Shown here one piece after another: positions 24,908 to 33,427 of a stretch of DNA of 64,000 nucleotides. The first letter of the stretch is position 1. Every line of letters begins with the position of its first letter. Origin of the DNA: Neobacillus citreus (lineage in GTDB: Bacteria; Bacillota; Bacilli; Bacillales; Cytobacillaceae). A model generated the notes under the pieces. The model was not told the origin of the DNA and did not search any database. It saw only the letters and a program-made list of their open reading frames with translations. The stretch spans positions 16,627 through 80,626 of the forward strand of contig NZ_JAGYPE020000020.1 in assembly GCF_018343545.2 (NCBI RefSeq). Reading direction: 5' to 3'. The position numbers and the translations under genes are program-made.

Positions 24908-25663
24908 ATGGACCGCATTGAAAAGAGCAAAGAAAAATATAAACAGCTATTCGGAAATGGAGTACCAGTCGCATACGCTACTGATCCTGATTTTCAGGAC
25001 ATCCTTAGCCGCTTCATTTTTGGGGAAGTGTTCTATCAAGGAAATCTGGATGACAAGCAACGTGAACTTATCACTTTAGTAGTTCTTACTACTAACCAAA
25101 CGCTGCCTCAGCTCAAGGCACATGTAGCTGCCACACTGAATGTCGGTCTCACACCTGTAGAAATCAAAGAGGCCGTTTACCAGTGTGCTCCATACATTGG
25201 ATTTCCAAAAACATTAAACGCCATCAATGAAGTCAATGAGGTTTTCCGAGCAAAGAATATTGCATTACCAATCGAAAGCCAAAAGCAGGTGGATGAAGAA
25301 AATCGCTTTGACAAGGGACTATCCGTACAAGTAGAGATTTTTGGTGAGATAATCGCAAAAATGCGAGAGGCTGCCCCCGTAAATCAAAAACATATGCAGG
25401 ATTATCTTTCGGCTTTCTGCTTTGGAGACTTTTATACCCGTGGTGGACTCGATTTGAAAACGCGGGAATTGCTGACACTGTGCATCGTAAGTAGCCTGGG
25501 CGGTGCTGAAGGCCAAGTAAAGTCACATGTGCTTGGTAACAAAAATGTAGGCAATGACAAGGAAACGTTGATCACTGCCATCATTCAATGCCTCCCATAT
25601 ATGGGCTTTCCGAGAACACTGAACGCATTAGCTTGCATCAATGAAATGATTCCAGAAAGTTAA
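24908..25663 (+). CDS. Carboxymuconolactone decarboxylase (CMD) family protein, two CMD repeats
   Basis: A 251-residue protein with two copies of the CMD/AhpD-like fold: one at about 25-110 (RELITLVVLTTNQTLPQLKAHVAATLNVGLTPVEIKEAVYQCAPYIGFPKTLNAI) and one at about 160-248 (RELLTLCIVSSLGGAEGQVKSHVLGNKNVGNDKETLITAIIQCLPYMGFPRTLNAL). The CxxC pair of AhpD peroxidases is absent, so a decarboxylase or unknown small-molecule role is more likely than peroxidase. It starts an operon with two aldo-keto reductases under the divergent TetR gene. RBS CTGGAGG. Confidence 0.85.
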   Translation: MDRIEKSKEKYKQLFGNGVPVAYATDPDFQDILSRFIFGEVFYQGNLDDKQRELITLVVLTTNQTLPQLKAHVAATLNVGLTPVEIKEAVYQCAPYIGFPKTLNAINEVNEVFRAKNIALPIESQKQVDEENRFDKGLSVQVEIFGEIIAKMREAAPVNQKHMQDYLSAFCFGDFYTRGGLDLKTRELLTLCIVSSLGGAEGQVKSHVLGNKNVGNDKETLITAIIQCLPYMGFPRTLNALACINEMIPES

Positions 25664-25779
25664 GAAAGTAGAATAGGGGATTCCGCATATTATTTGCAAA
25701 ACTTTTATCCGGCATGACTGAAGAGTTTTATTTGATGACAAGGTACAAAAAAATATAACAACTCAAAGGAGACAAAAGC

Positions 25780-26643
25780 ATGTTTAATGAAACTTATAAA
25801 TTATCAAATGGTGTAGAAATTCCGAAATTAGGTCTTGGTACCTGGCTGCTTGACGATGCACAAACAGCACAGGCAGTGCGTGATGCGGTATCTATCGGAT
25901 ATCGTCATATTGATACTGCTCAGGCTTATATGAATGAGGCTGGTGTAGGTGAAGGAATTCGTTCCTGTGGTGTTGCAAGAGAAGAACTTTTCATCACGAC
26001 AAAGGTTGCAGCAGAAGCAAAGACCTATGATGCAGTAACAAATTCCCTTGATGAGTCTTTAGCAAAGATGGGACTGGATTACGTTGACCTTCTGATTATC
26101 CACAGCCCACAGCCTTGGAAGGAGTTCCGTGAGGAGAACCGTTACTTCGAGGAAAACAAAGAAGTATGGAAATCTTTGGAGGATGCTTATAAGACAGGCA
26201 AGGTAAAGGCAATCGGTCTTTCCAACTTTCTTCAGGATGATGTAGAGAATCTTCTTGCAAGCTGTGAGATCAAGCCTATGGTAAATCAGGTATTGGCACA
26301 TGTGAGCAATACTCCTTTTGAACTAATTGATTTCTGCCAGAAGAATGACATCCTGGTAGAGGCATATTCACCTATTGCACACGGTGCCGTTCTGGATAAT
26401 GCAGAAATTAAAGTAATTGCAGATAAGTATGGAGTATCTGTTGCTCAGCTTTGCCTGCGTTATTGCTTACAGCTTGGTCTTGTAGTCATTCCTAAGACGG
26501 CAAATCCGGATCACATGAGAAACAATGCGGAGCTTGATTTTGCTATCAGCGATGCAGATATGGAGACTTTGAAGAAAGTGGAGCACATCCAGAATTATGG
26601 TGAGCATAGCTTCTTCCCTGTATTTGGCGGGAAATTGAAATAA
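25780..26643 (+). CDS. Aldo/keto reductase
   Basis: A 287-residue AKR of the 2,5-diketogluconate reductase type. Active-site residues are visible: Asp and Tyr in HIDTAQAYMNEAGVG, Lys in ITTKVAAE and His in LLIIHSPQPW. NADPH contact at VVIPKTANPDHMRNNAEL. Codon choice differs from neighbours, with more AAG, CTT, CTG and GCA and a style like intestinal Clostridia, so recent acquisition is possible. RBS AAAGGAGAC. It is followed after 14 bases by a second, unrelated-branch aldo-keto reductase. Confidence 0.88.
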   Translation: MFNETYKLSNGVEIPKLGLGTWLLDDAQTAQAVRDAVSIGYRHIDTAQAYMNEAGVGEGIRSCGVAREELFITTKVAAEAKTYDAVTNSLDESLAKMGLDYVDLLIIHSPQPWKEFREENRYFEENKEVWKSLEDAYKTGKVKAIGLSNFLQDDVENLLASCEIKPMVNQVLAHVSNTPFELIDFCQKNDILVEAYSPIAHGAVLDNAEIKVIADKYGVSVAQLCLRYCLQLGLVVIPKTANPDHMRNNAELDFAISDADMETLKKVEHIQNYGEHSFFPVFGGKLK

Positions 26644-26657
26644 AAAGGAGATTTATA

Positions 26658-27635
26658 ATGGAATACCGTACAGTAGGAAAAACAGGAATTAAAGTTTCAA
26701 ATTTATGTTTTGGTGCCATGTCTTTTGGCGGGGACGCTGATGAAGAAAAATCTAAAGCAATGTATAAACGTTGTCGGGAAGCTGGTATCAACTTTTTCGA
26801 TACTGCCGATGTTTATGGGCGTTCCGAGGAAATTTTAGGAGAGTGTATTGCACATGAAAGAGACGAAATTGTTTTAACGTCAAAAGTGTTCTGGAACACG
26901 GGTGCTGATGTGAATGCTAGAGGTTTGTCCCGAAAACATATCATGCAAGGTATTGAAAATAGCCTGCGTCGGTTAAAGACGGATTTTATTGATTTTTATT
27001 TCGTCCATGATTTTGATGAACAAACTCCAATGGAGGAAACGATGCGGACACTCGACGACTTACAGCGTCAAGGGAAGATTCTTTACCCGGCAGTAAGCAA
27101 TTGGGCTGCTTGGCAAATTACAAAGGCATTAGGAATTTCTGCAAAAGAACAACTTGCTCGTTTTGAATTAATCCAACCGATGTATAACCTGGTTAAACGC
27201 CAAGCAGAGGTGGAAATTTTACCAATGGCTGCTTCCGAACAAATGGGTGTTATTACTTACAGCCCGCTTGGTGCTGGACTACTATCAGGAAAATATGGAG
27301 TGAATAAACGTCCTGAGCAGGGCCGCCTTGTCCAAAATGCCCGATACAGTGACCGTTACGGTGCTGATGAAGATTATATTACGGCTGAACAGTTCACCAA
27401 ATATGCACAAGAACATAATGTGAAACCTGCAACTCTAGCCGTTGCTTGGGTAAAAGCAAATCCTGCTGTAACTGCTCCAATCATTGGTGCACGCAATTTG
27501 GATCAATTGGAAGATTCTTTAGCAGCTGCCGATTTTAAAATGACAGAAGACATGTACGTTGAAATCTCCAATTTATCAAGAACACCTTCACCTGCAACGG
27601 ATCGAACAGAGGTATTAACAGGTAAATGGAGGTAA
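26658..27635 (+). CDS. Aldo/keto reductase (YdjG/GRP69-like branch)
   Basis: A 325-residue AKR of the potassium-channel beta/AKR11-13-like group. Asp and Tyr are in FFDTADVYGRSEEILG, Lys in VLTSKVFWN and His in FYFVHDFDE. C-terminal PIIGARNLDQLEDSLAAADF is the cofactor-binding end. It reduces aldehydes or ketones with NADPH. RBS AAAAGGAGATT. It is the third gene of the CMD-AKR-AKR set and is followed by a strong terminator. Confidence 0.88.
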   Translation: MEYRTVGKTGIKVSNLCFGAMSFGGDADEEKSKAMYKRCREAGINFFDTADVYGRSEEILGECIAHERDEIVLTSKVFWNTGADVNARGLSRKHIMQGIENSLRRLKTDFIDFYFVHDFDEQTPMEETMRTLDDLQRQGKILYPAVSNWAAWQITKALGISAKEQLARFELIQPMYNLVKRQAEVEILPMAASEQMGVITYSPLGAGLLSGKYGVNKRPEQGRLVQNARYSDRYGADEDYITAEQFTKYAQEHNVKPATLAVAWVKANPAVTAPIIGARNLDQLEDSLAAADFKMTEDMYVEISNLSRTPSPATDRTEVLTGKWR

Positions 27636-27668
27636 GAGTTATAAACTCTTGATGAAGTGGATAAAGAA

Positions 27669-27697
27669 GGGTGTATAATGTATACACCCTTTTTTTA
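27669..27697 (+). terminator. Terminator after aldo/keto reductase operon
   Basis: GGGTGTATA and TATACACCC pair around ATG, followed by seven T. Confidence 0.92.
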
Positions 27698-27734
27698 ACG
27701 TTAAAGGGCTAGGGGAGGGGATTAGAAAAAGGTT

Positions 27735-28868
27735 ATGGTTTATTTATTACTTATTTTATTTGTATTACTAATTTTCATCTTATTGTTTATCAACATAAGT
27801 CCAGCTTTCGGTAGCAACCCAAGTAAAAAACAAAAAGAGCAATTTAGTAAGTTGGCCAATTATGTGGATGGTAAATTTATCAATCCAGAACGAACAAAGT
27901 TAAATATGGGCGCAGCGGATTATTTCTCCATGCTTGAGGAAAATATTTCCGGTGCTAAAGACCGTAATCCTCAAGGTCAAATTCCTGTTTCCGAGATCGA
28001 TTGGAACCAAATTAAAAGTGAGAAAGATAGTTTAACTTGGTTTGGTCATTCGGCTTTTTTAGTTAGTATTGATAATAAAAAAATACTTGTAGATCCCATG
28101 CTAGGTCCAGTTGCTTCACCTGTTTCGTTCGTAGGAAGCAAACGTTACAGCGAAGATATGCTGCATCTTATTGATGAAATGCCGCCAATTGATGCTGTTT
28201 TTATTACTCATGATCATTACGACCACTTAGATTATCCATCTATTAAAAAATTAAAGAACAAGGTCAATCATTTCTACGTTCCTCTTGGTGTAGGTGCACA
28301 CTTGATTAATTGGGGAGTTAAAAAAGAAAAAATAACAGAATTAAATTGGTGGGATGAATCAAAGTTTCAAGGCTTAACGGTGGCATTCACCCCTTCCAAA
28401 CACTTCTCTGGCAGAGGACCATTAAATAGAAATTCCACTCTTTGGGGCGGATGGGTCATTCTTGGAGAGAAGACACGTTTCTATACTAGCGGAGATGGCG
28501 GTTATGACACACATTTTAAAGAAATTGGGAAGAAATATGGACCTTTTGATCTTACGTTAATCGAAGGCGGACAATATGACCGGCGTTGGTCTTGGGTTCA
28601 TATGACACCTGAACAATCGGTTCAGGCTCATTTAGACGTAAATGGCAAGAATATGATGTTAATTCACTGGGGAGCCTTTACCCTTGCTTATCATGGTTGG
28701 ACAGAACCGATAGAACGAGCAATAAAAGAAGCCAAAAAATCAGGAGTTAATATAATTGCTCCTAAAATTGGCGAAACAGTTCCATTAGATGGGGAGTTCT
28801 CCATTCCTAGCTCCTCTTGGTGGACAAAATTAAATGAAGTAGGTAAAAAAGATGAAAAGAACAATTAA
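27735..28868 (+). CDS. MBL-fold metallo-hydrolase, membrane-anchored (NAPE-PLD/UlaG-like)
   Basis: A 377-residue protein with an N-terminal membrane segment (MVYLLLILFVLLIFILLFINI) and a metallo-beta-lactamase domain: LTWFGHSAFLVSI, the metal motif FITHDHYDHLDYPSI (HxHxDH), GDGGYD and a final LIHWGAFTLAYHGW. This arrangement is that of the L-ascorbate lactonase/NAPE-phospholipase D-like branch. The catalytic part is probably on the outer face of the membrane. Substrate is not predictable; a phospholipid or lactone would fit. It starts behind a strong terminator and looks independent. Confidence 0.82.
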   Translation: MVYLLLILFVLLIFILLFINISPAFGSNPSKKQKEQFSKLANYVDGKFINPERTKLNMGAADYFSMLEENISGAKDRNPQGQIPVSEIDWNQIKSEKDSLTWFGHSAFLVSIDNKKILVDPMLGPVASPVSFVGSKRYSEDMLHLIDEMPPIDAVFITHDHYDHLDYPSIKKLKNKVNHFYVPLGVGAHLINWGVKKEKITELNWWDESKFQGLTVAFTPSKHFSGRGPLNRNSTLWGGWVILGEKTRFYTSGDGGYDTHFKEIGKKYGPFDLTLIEGGQYDRRWSWVHMTPEQSVQAHLDVNGKNMMLIHWGAFTLAYHGWTEPIERAIKEAKKSGVNIIAPKIGETVPLDGEFSIPSSSWWTKLNEVGKKDEKNN

Positions 28869-29170
28869 AAATGGCACAATCCTTTATCATTAAGGAAAAA
28901 AATTGACTATTTCTAAGATGAAAGACGTTACTGGACTCGCATTTTATAGACGAGTCCTATTTTTATTGTGATAAGGATTGTAGACCTATCTTTTTTCGTT
29001 ATTTATATACTTCTCGACATAAATAGATTTATTCTCAGCCGCTATCTAGTAAAAAGGTTTGTCATAATGGATGAATCTGTAGATTTTTGTAAAACTATTG
29101 AAGTTTACTAAACTATTAAATTAAATGATAATTTACTGGAAATCGCTTACAAATATTAAGGGGGAGTACG
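28869..29170. other. Intergenic region with terminator at 28933-28965
   Basis: GGACTCG (28933-28939) pairs with CGAGTCC (28951-28957) and is followed by TATTTTTATT. The remainder is AT-rich with no clear promoter or frame. Confidence 0.75.
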
Positions 29171-30577
29171 ATGAAACGGAAAAAAACGATGGCTGCTTTG
29201 TTAACGGCGGGATTAATTTTGAGTGTCAATGGTGCCTATGCCAAAGGACCGGAGGCAGGTGTACCAAACACCAATGCGGCATCCGCATTTGATAACAAGA
29301 TTATCAAAAAAATAAGTGCTGACAACATGTATAACCACATTGCCTATTTATCAGAAGTTCCTCGCCAGGCAGGGACTCCTGGAGAACTTAGAGGTGTTCA
29401 GTACATAGAGAGCCATTTTAAACAATATGGCTATGAGACAGAGGTGCAGCCTTTCCCCATCTATACTGTTGTTAGAAATAACGTCAGCGGCTTATTGGAA
29501 ATTGGCGGGGAGAATTTGAAGCCCTATGTGTTTTCTGGTTCGTACAGTGGAGAGGTAACAGCAGAATTGGTGGATGTGGGTAAGGCGCTAGCGGGTACGG
29601 TGCCTGACAGCGTAAAAGGGAAAATCGCCCTGATTGAACGAGGCGACATCACCTTCGTCCAAAAGGTACAAAATGTTTTTGATAAAGGTGCAGTTGGGGT
29701 TGTGATGTACAACAATACCGGTACATCGAACGCGTTTGGCCAAGCTACTTATGGTCAAAATATTCCTGCCGTTGCGATTACTAGAGCCCAAGGTTTGGCA
29801 CTGGTAGAGAAATTGAAAAACGGCACACTAACAGCCCATATTAAAGTCACAGGATCTGGTGTGGAAGAAAAAACCTCCTATAATGTAATCGCCAAAATGA
29901 AGCCAAATAAAAACAAAGACACCGGACAAGTTGTTATGATTGGCGCACACCATGATTCTGTTCAAAACGGACCGGGAGCGAACGATGATGCCTCCGGTGT
30001 ATCAGCTGTCCTGGAGCTTGCAAGAGTCATGGCCGATGCACCGACTGATACAGAGCTTCGCTTTGTGACATTCGGCTCTGAGGAACTGGGGCTGTTAGGT
30101 TCCTACCATTATGCAGGGACATTAAGTGCTGATGAAGCTGACCGCATCGTGGCCCACTTCCAAATGGATATGATCGGAAGCAAAGATGCTGGCGGCGACA
30201 ATAAGGCGAACGGTTTAATCATGTATACCATTGATGGCAAGAAAAACTTGGTTACTGATCTTGCTTCCGCTGCAGGTGACAGAACGGCATTGGGCGAAGT
30301 CGTTCCGTATGGCCAATTGGGACGAAGTGACCATCAGCCATTCCATGAACTAGGCATACCGGCAGCTTTATTCATTCACTCCCCGCTCGAGCCATGGTAT
30401 CACACACCTGCTGATACGTTAGACAAAATTGACAAAAACAAACTGCAAGAAACAGCTGAAATTGTCGGTGCTTCCGTCTATCAAATTGCTCGACCGGACA
30501 CCCCGGCCCTACAACATTCAAGAGTAGCACCGCAACCGGTCGACTACGACTTTGAAAACCGCCCACCGGGAGCATAA
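29171..30577 (+). CDS. Secreted M28 family zinc aminopeptidase with PA domain
   Basis: A 468-residue secreted enzyme. The signal peptide MKRKKTMAALLTAGLILSVNGAYAK is cleaved near residue 25. A protease-associated domain (about 130-220; ALIERGDITFVQKVQNVFDKGAVGVVMYNN) is inserted before the catalytic core. Zinc ligands fit VMIGAHHDSV (His), GANDDASG (Asp), SEELGLLG (Glu), MDMIG (Asp) and HTPADT (His). It removes N-terminal residues from peptides outside the cell. RBS AAGGGGGAG. A terminator follows about 95 bases after the stop. Confidence 0.9.
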   Translation: MKRKKTMAALLTAGLILSVNGAYAKGPEAGVPNTNAASAFDNKIIKKISADNMYNHIAYLSEVPRQAGTPGELRGVQYIESHFKQYGYETEVQPFPIYTVVRNNVSGLLEIGGENLKPYVFSGSYSGEVTAELVDVGKALAGTVPDSVKGKIALIERGDITFVQKVQNVFDKGAVGVVMYNNTGTSNAFGQATYGQNIPAVAITRAQGLALVEKLKNGTLTAHIKVTGSGVEEKTSYNVIAKMKPNKNKDTGQVVMIGAHHDSVQNGPGANDDASGVSAVLELARVMADAPTDTELRFVTFGSEELGLLGSYHYAGTLSADEADRIVAHFQMDMIGSKDAGGDNKANGLIMYTIDGKKNLVTDLASAAGDRTALGEVVPYGQLGRSDHQPFHELGIPAALFIHSPLEPWYHTPADTLDKIDKNKLQETAEIVGASVYQIARPDTPALQHSRVAPQPVDYDFENRPPGA

Positions 30578-30667
30578 ATCGAATAGAAGAAGTGGTTCTT
30601 TCAATGGTGCCTGACATCGCCCGCAGACAAACCTGGTGCTCATCTCCATTGGAAGTATCACAGCGAG

Positions 30668-30695
30668 AACCCCGATTAATGTCGGGGTTTTTTTC
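30668..30695 (+). terminator. Terminator after M28 peptidase
   Basis: AACCCCGA and TCGGGGTT stem around TTAATG with a seven-T tail. Confidence 0.9.
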
Positions 30696-30816
30696 AGATT
30701 TATTAAAAAACACGAATAATTTTTTAAAAACGATAAATTTTTCGTTAGAATTAAATCAAAGTATAATTACAAAGAGTTAGTCTAAGAGTAACACTTTAAA
30801 GAAAGGAAGATTTGCA

Positions 30817-31191
30817 ATGAAGAACTCTTTAAAAGAAAATGCTGTGTCGTTTTTGCAACTGGTTGCGTCGGGGGAAGTGCGCGAAGCATACAGTAGGTAC
30901 ATTAGTCCGGATTTTCGCCATCATAATCCTTTTTTCCGTGGAGATGCTGACTCTCTAATGCTCGCAATGGAAGAGAATGCTGCCCAGAATCCTAACAAAA
31001 GCCTTGAAGTAAAACGTGTCATTGAAGATGAGGAAATGGTTGTAGTTTACTCCCATATAAAACAAAAACCTGATGACCTTGGGGTGGCAGTGGTCCATAT
31101 ATTCCGCTTCCATAACGAATCCATCGTCGAATTGTGGGATGTAGGTCAGCCTATACCGGAGAATTCTCCCAATGAAAATGGCGTGTTTTGA
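30817..31191 (+). CDS. SnoaL/NTF2-like protein
   Basis: A 124-residue protein of the NTF2-like/SnoaL-like fold: residues AVSFLQLVASGEVREAYSRYISPDFRHHNPFF form the helical cone entry and VHIFRFHNESIVELWDVGQPIP the closing strands. Members are polyketide cyclases, isomerases or binding proteins; no catalytic assignment is possible from sequence. RBS AGAAAGGAAG. It is monocistronic, between two terminators. Confidence 0.8.
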   Translation: MKNSLKENAVSFLQLVASGEVREAYSRYISPDFRHHNPFFRGDADSLMLAMEENAAQNPNKSLEVKRVIEDEEMVVVYSHIKQKPDDLGVAVVHIFRFHNESIVELWDVGQPIPENSPNENGVF

Positions 31192-31225
31192 GCTAGGATT
31201 CCTTCCCTAACTGTACACATATAAG

Positions 31226-31252
31226 AAAGACCATCCAAATGGATGGTCTTTC
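31226..31252. terminator. Bidirectional terminator
   Basis: AAAGACCATCCA and TGGATGGTCTTT pair around AA, between the SnoaL-like gene and the converging aldehyde dehydrogenase gene. Confidence 0.9.
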
Positions 31253-31327
31253 GGCCGTAGGAAACCTTATCGCACTGTTGCCAAAGTAAAACCTATTCTT
31301 ATTAAGTTTACTTCAAGCAACCTAACC

Positions 31328-32809
31328 TTAATCCATATTAACAAAAACACTTTTCACTTCAGTATAGGCATCAAGCGCATAAGATCCCATTTCACGCCCA
31401 ATTCCGGACTGCTTGAAACCACCAAATGGCGCGGCTGCATCTACAGCATTATAACTATTGACCCAGACCGTCCCGGCTTGTAGTTTACTAGCTACATAGT
31501 GAGCATTGCGAACATTCTCAGTCCAAACGGCTGCAGCAAGGCCATAAGCAGTGTTATTGGCACGTTTTATTACTTCATCTAAATCATCAAACGGCATAGC
31601 AACAAGGACCGGGCCAAAAATTTCTTCCCTTGCAATTGTCATATTGTCCTCTACGGCTGAGAATATCGTCGGCTCAACAAAATACCCGCTATCAAATGGA
31701 TTTCTTCCACCTGTTAACATTTCAGCCCCCTCTTGCTGCCCTTTTTCAATATAGCTCATCACGCGATTTTGCTGTTTTTCTGTAACAAGTGGTCCCATTT
31801 GCGTATTCGAATCTAGCCCCGGTCCCTGTTTGATACTTTTTGAATAAGAGACAAGGTCAGCTACGACATTATCATACGCTTTCTTTTGGACAAACAGACG
31901 AGAGCCGGCAGTGCAAACTTGCCCTTGATTAAACATGATCCCCATCAGTGAGCCAGGGATAGCTTTTGTCAAATCTGCATCTGGAAGAATAATATTCGGT
32001 GATTTTCCTCCAAGCTCTAATGTCACTCTTTTGAGAGAATCAGAGGCAAGGCGCATAATCTGTTTTCCCACTACTGTTGATCCAGTAAAGGCGACTTTGT
32101 TAACCATTTCATGCCTTACCAGCGGTTCGCCTGCTGTCGTTCCAAATCCCGGAACAATATTAACCACTCCATCAGGGAAACCGGCTTCCTGTATCAACTT
32201 AGCTAAATACAAGGCTGACAGCGGCGTTTGCTCTGCTGGCTTCAAAACGACTGTACAACCTGTTGCAAGTGCAGCCCCTAATTTCCAAGCGGCCATTAAA
32301 AGAGGAAAATTCCAAGGAATAATTTGGCCAACTACACCTACAGGTTCATGTCTAGTATAGGTAAAGAAATTACCGTTTACCGGGATGGTCTGCCCGACGA
32401 TTTTAGTTGACCAGCCGCCATAATATCGAAAGTGTTCAATGGCTGTCGGAACATCAAAAAATTTAGATTCATTAATCGGTTTTCCATTATCTAATGTTTC
32501 AAGTTGTGCTAGTTCCTCTAAATTCTCTTCCATTAAGTCGGCTAATTTATAGATAAGACGGCTTCGATCAGAAGCAGTTAGTTTAGACCAGGGACCAATA
32601 TCAAATGCCTCCCGTGCAGCTTTTACAGCACGATCAATATCTGCTTCTTGGGCTTCATATACGGTGGTAATGACTTCGCCGGTTGCAGGATTTTTGGTTT
32701 CAAATGTCTTTCCGCTTACAGATTCAACCCATTTCCCGTTGATAAACAGTTTTTTAGTACCTTTTAGAAATTCAGCCACCTTTTGGTTTAATTCCAATGT
32801 TTGTACCAT
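31328..32809 (-). CDS. Aldehyde dehydrogenase (DhaS-like)
   Basis: NAD(P)+-dependent aldehyde oxidation to acid; 493 residues, usual length. The catalytic cysteine is in FNQGQVCTAGSRLF (about residue 300), the general base glutamate in VTLELGGKSPN, and the cofactor loop in VAFTGSTVVGKQI. The C-terminal PFGGFKQSGIGREMGSYALDAYTEVK is standard. It is monocistronic, with RBS AGGAATG-like region, and lies back to back with the sigma-54 cluster. It could serve aldehydes formed in that pathway, which is inference. Confidence 0.92.
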   Translation of the reverse strand: MVQTLELNQKVAEFLKGTKKLFINGKWVESVSGKTFETKNPATGEVITTVYEAQEADIDRAVKAAREAFDIGPWSKLTASDRSRLIYKLADLMEENLEELAQLETLDNGKPINESKFFDVPTAIEHFRYYGGWSTKIVGQTIPVNGNFFTYTRHEPVGVVGQIIPWNFPLLMAAWKLGAALATGCTVVLKPAEQTPLSALYLAKLIQEAGFPDGVVNIVPGFGTTAGEPLVRHEMVNKVAFTGSTVVGKQIMRLASDSLKRVTLELGGKSPNIILPDADLTKAIPGSLMGIMFNQGQVCTAGSRLFVQKKAYDNVVADLVSYSKSIKQGPGLDSNTQMGPLVTEKQQNRVMSYIEKGQQEGAEMLTGGRNPFDSGYFVEPTIFSAVEDNMTIAREEIFGPVLVAMPFDDLDEVIKRANNTAYGLAAAVWTENVRNAHYVASKLQAGTVWVNSYNAVDAAAPFGGFKQSGIGREMGSYALDAYTEVKSVFVNMD

Positions 32810-33427
32810 TTACATTCCTCCATATATGCAAAATATTTGTCACACAGAAATATTTCCTCAATTAATAAAATCATGACCTTCCGATTTACACCCGACAAAT
32901 TCGGTTTATTCTAATAATCCTTACTGAATCCACCTCCTTGATTGTTAATGATGCAAAAACCATGCCAAAATGATTTATTAGATATTTAACGAAAAATAAT
33001 TTTTAAAAAATCACTTTTACTTAAGCTGTTTCCTTTATTTGAAAGTCATTCTGCATACAAAACTGTTAATATCAAGTAATTTTGGAAACATCAATTTCAA
33101 TCATTTTCTGTTTTAGTTTTAAGACATGTAGTTTTATAAGTGAAACAGAAATTCAGAAAACTAGGATAAAAATGGTGTTTTTATATATTGGTAATTACCA
33201 TTATGAGATTGGCATGATTATTGCATGGTTAATAAATAGAACGTGAGTAGCTAGGCAAAAAGAAAGGGTGATTTAATAGATTTCTTTTGAGAATGTTGGA
33301 TAGAAGCTTTAGAAATGAAAGGGTTTTCTTGCATTGGCGAAACGAGACATTATAATGGGCTTTTTTAAATCTCTTAAAATGATGGAAACAGAATTCTTTT
33401 TTGAGGTAGAAGGGGGAGACGTGAAAG
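32810..33427. other. Divergent intergenic region, upstream control area of ABC importer operon
   Basis: About 600 bases without a gene. It holds the sigma-54 promoter listed separately and a degenerate enhancer-like palindrome TTGGAAA-N6-TTTCAA at about 33083-33100, some 120 bases upstream of it. Confidence 0.6.
33209..33226 (+). promoter_or_regulatory. Sigma-54 promoter P1
   Basis: TTGGCATGATTATTGCAT: GG at 33211-33212 and GC at 33223-33224 with exactly ten bases between, matching TGGCAC-N5-TTGC in all but one base. It lies about 200 bases before the solute-binding protein gene. Confidence 0.85.

Noticed and set aside
30592..30780. Short frame after the M28 peptidase gene
   Set aside because: It runs through a strong terminator and has no ribosome site or domain.
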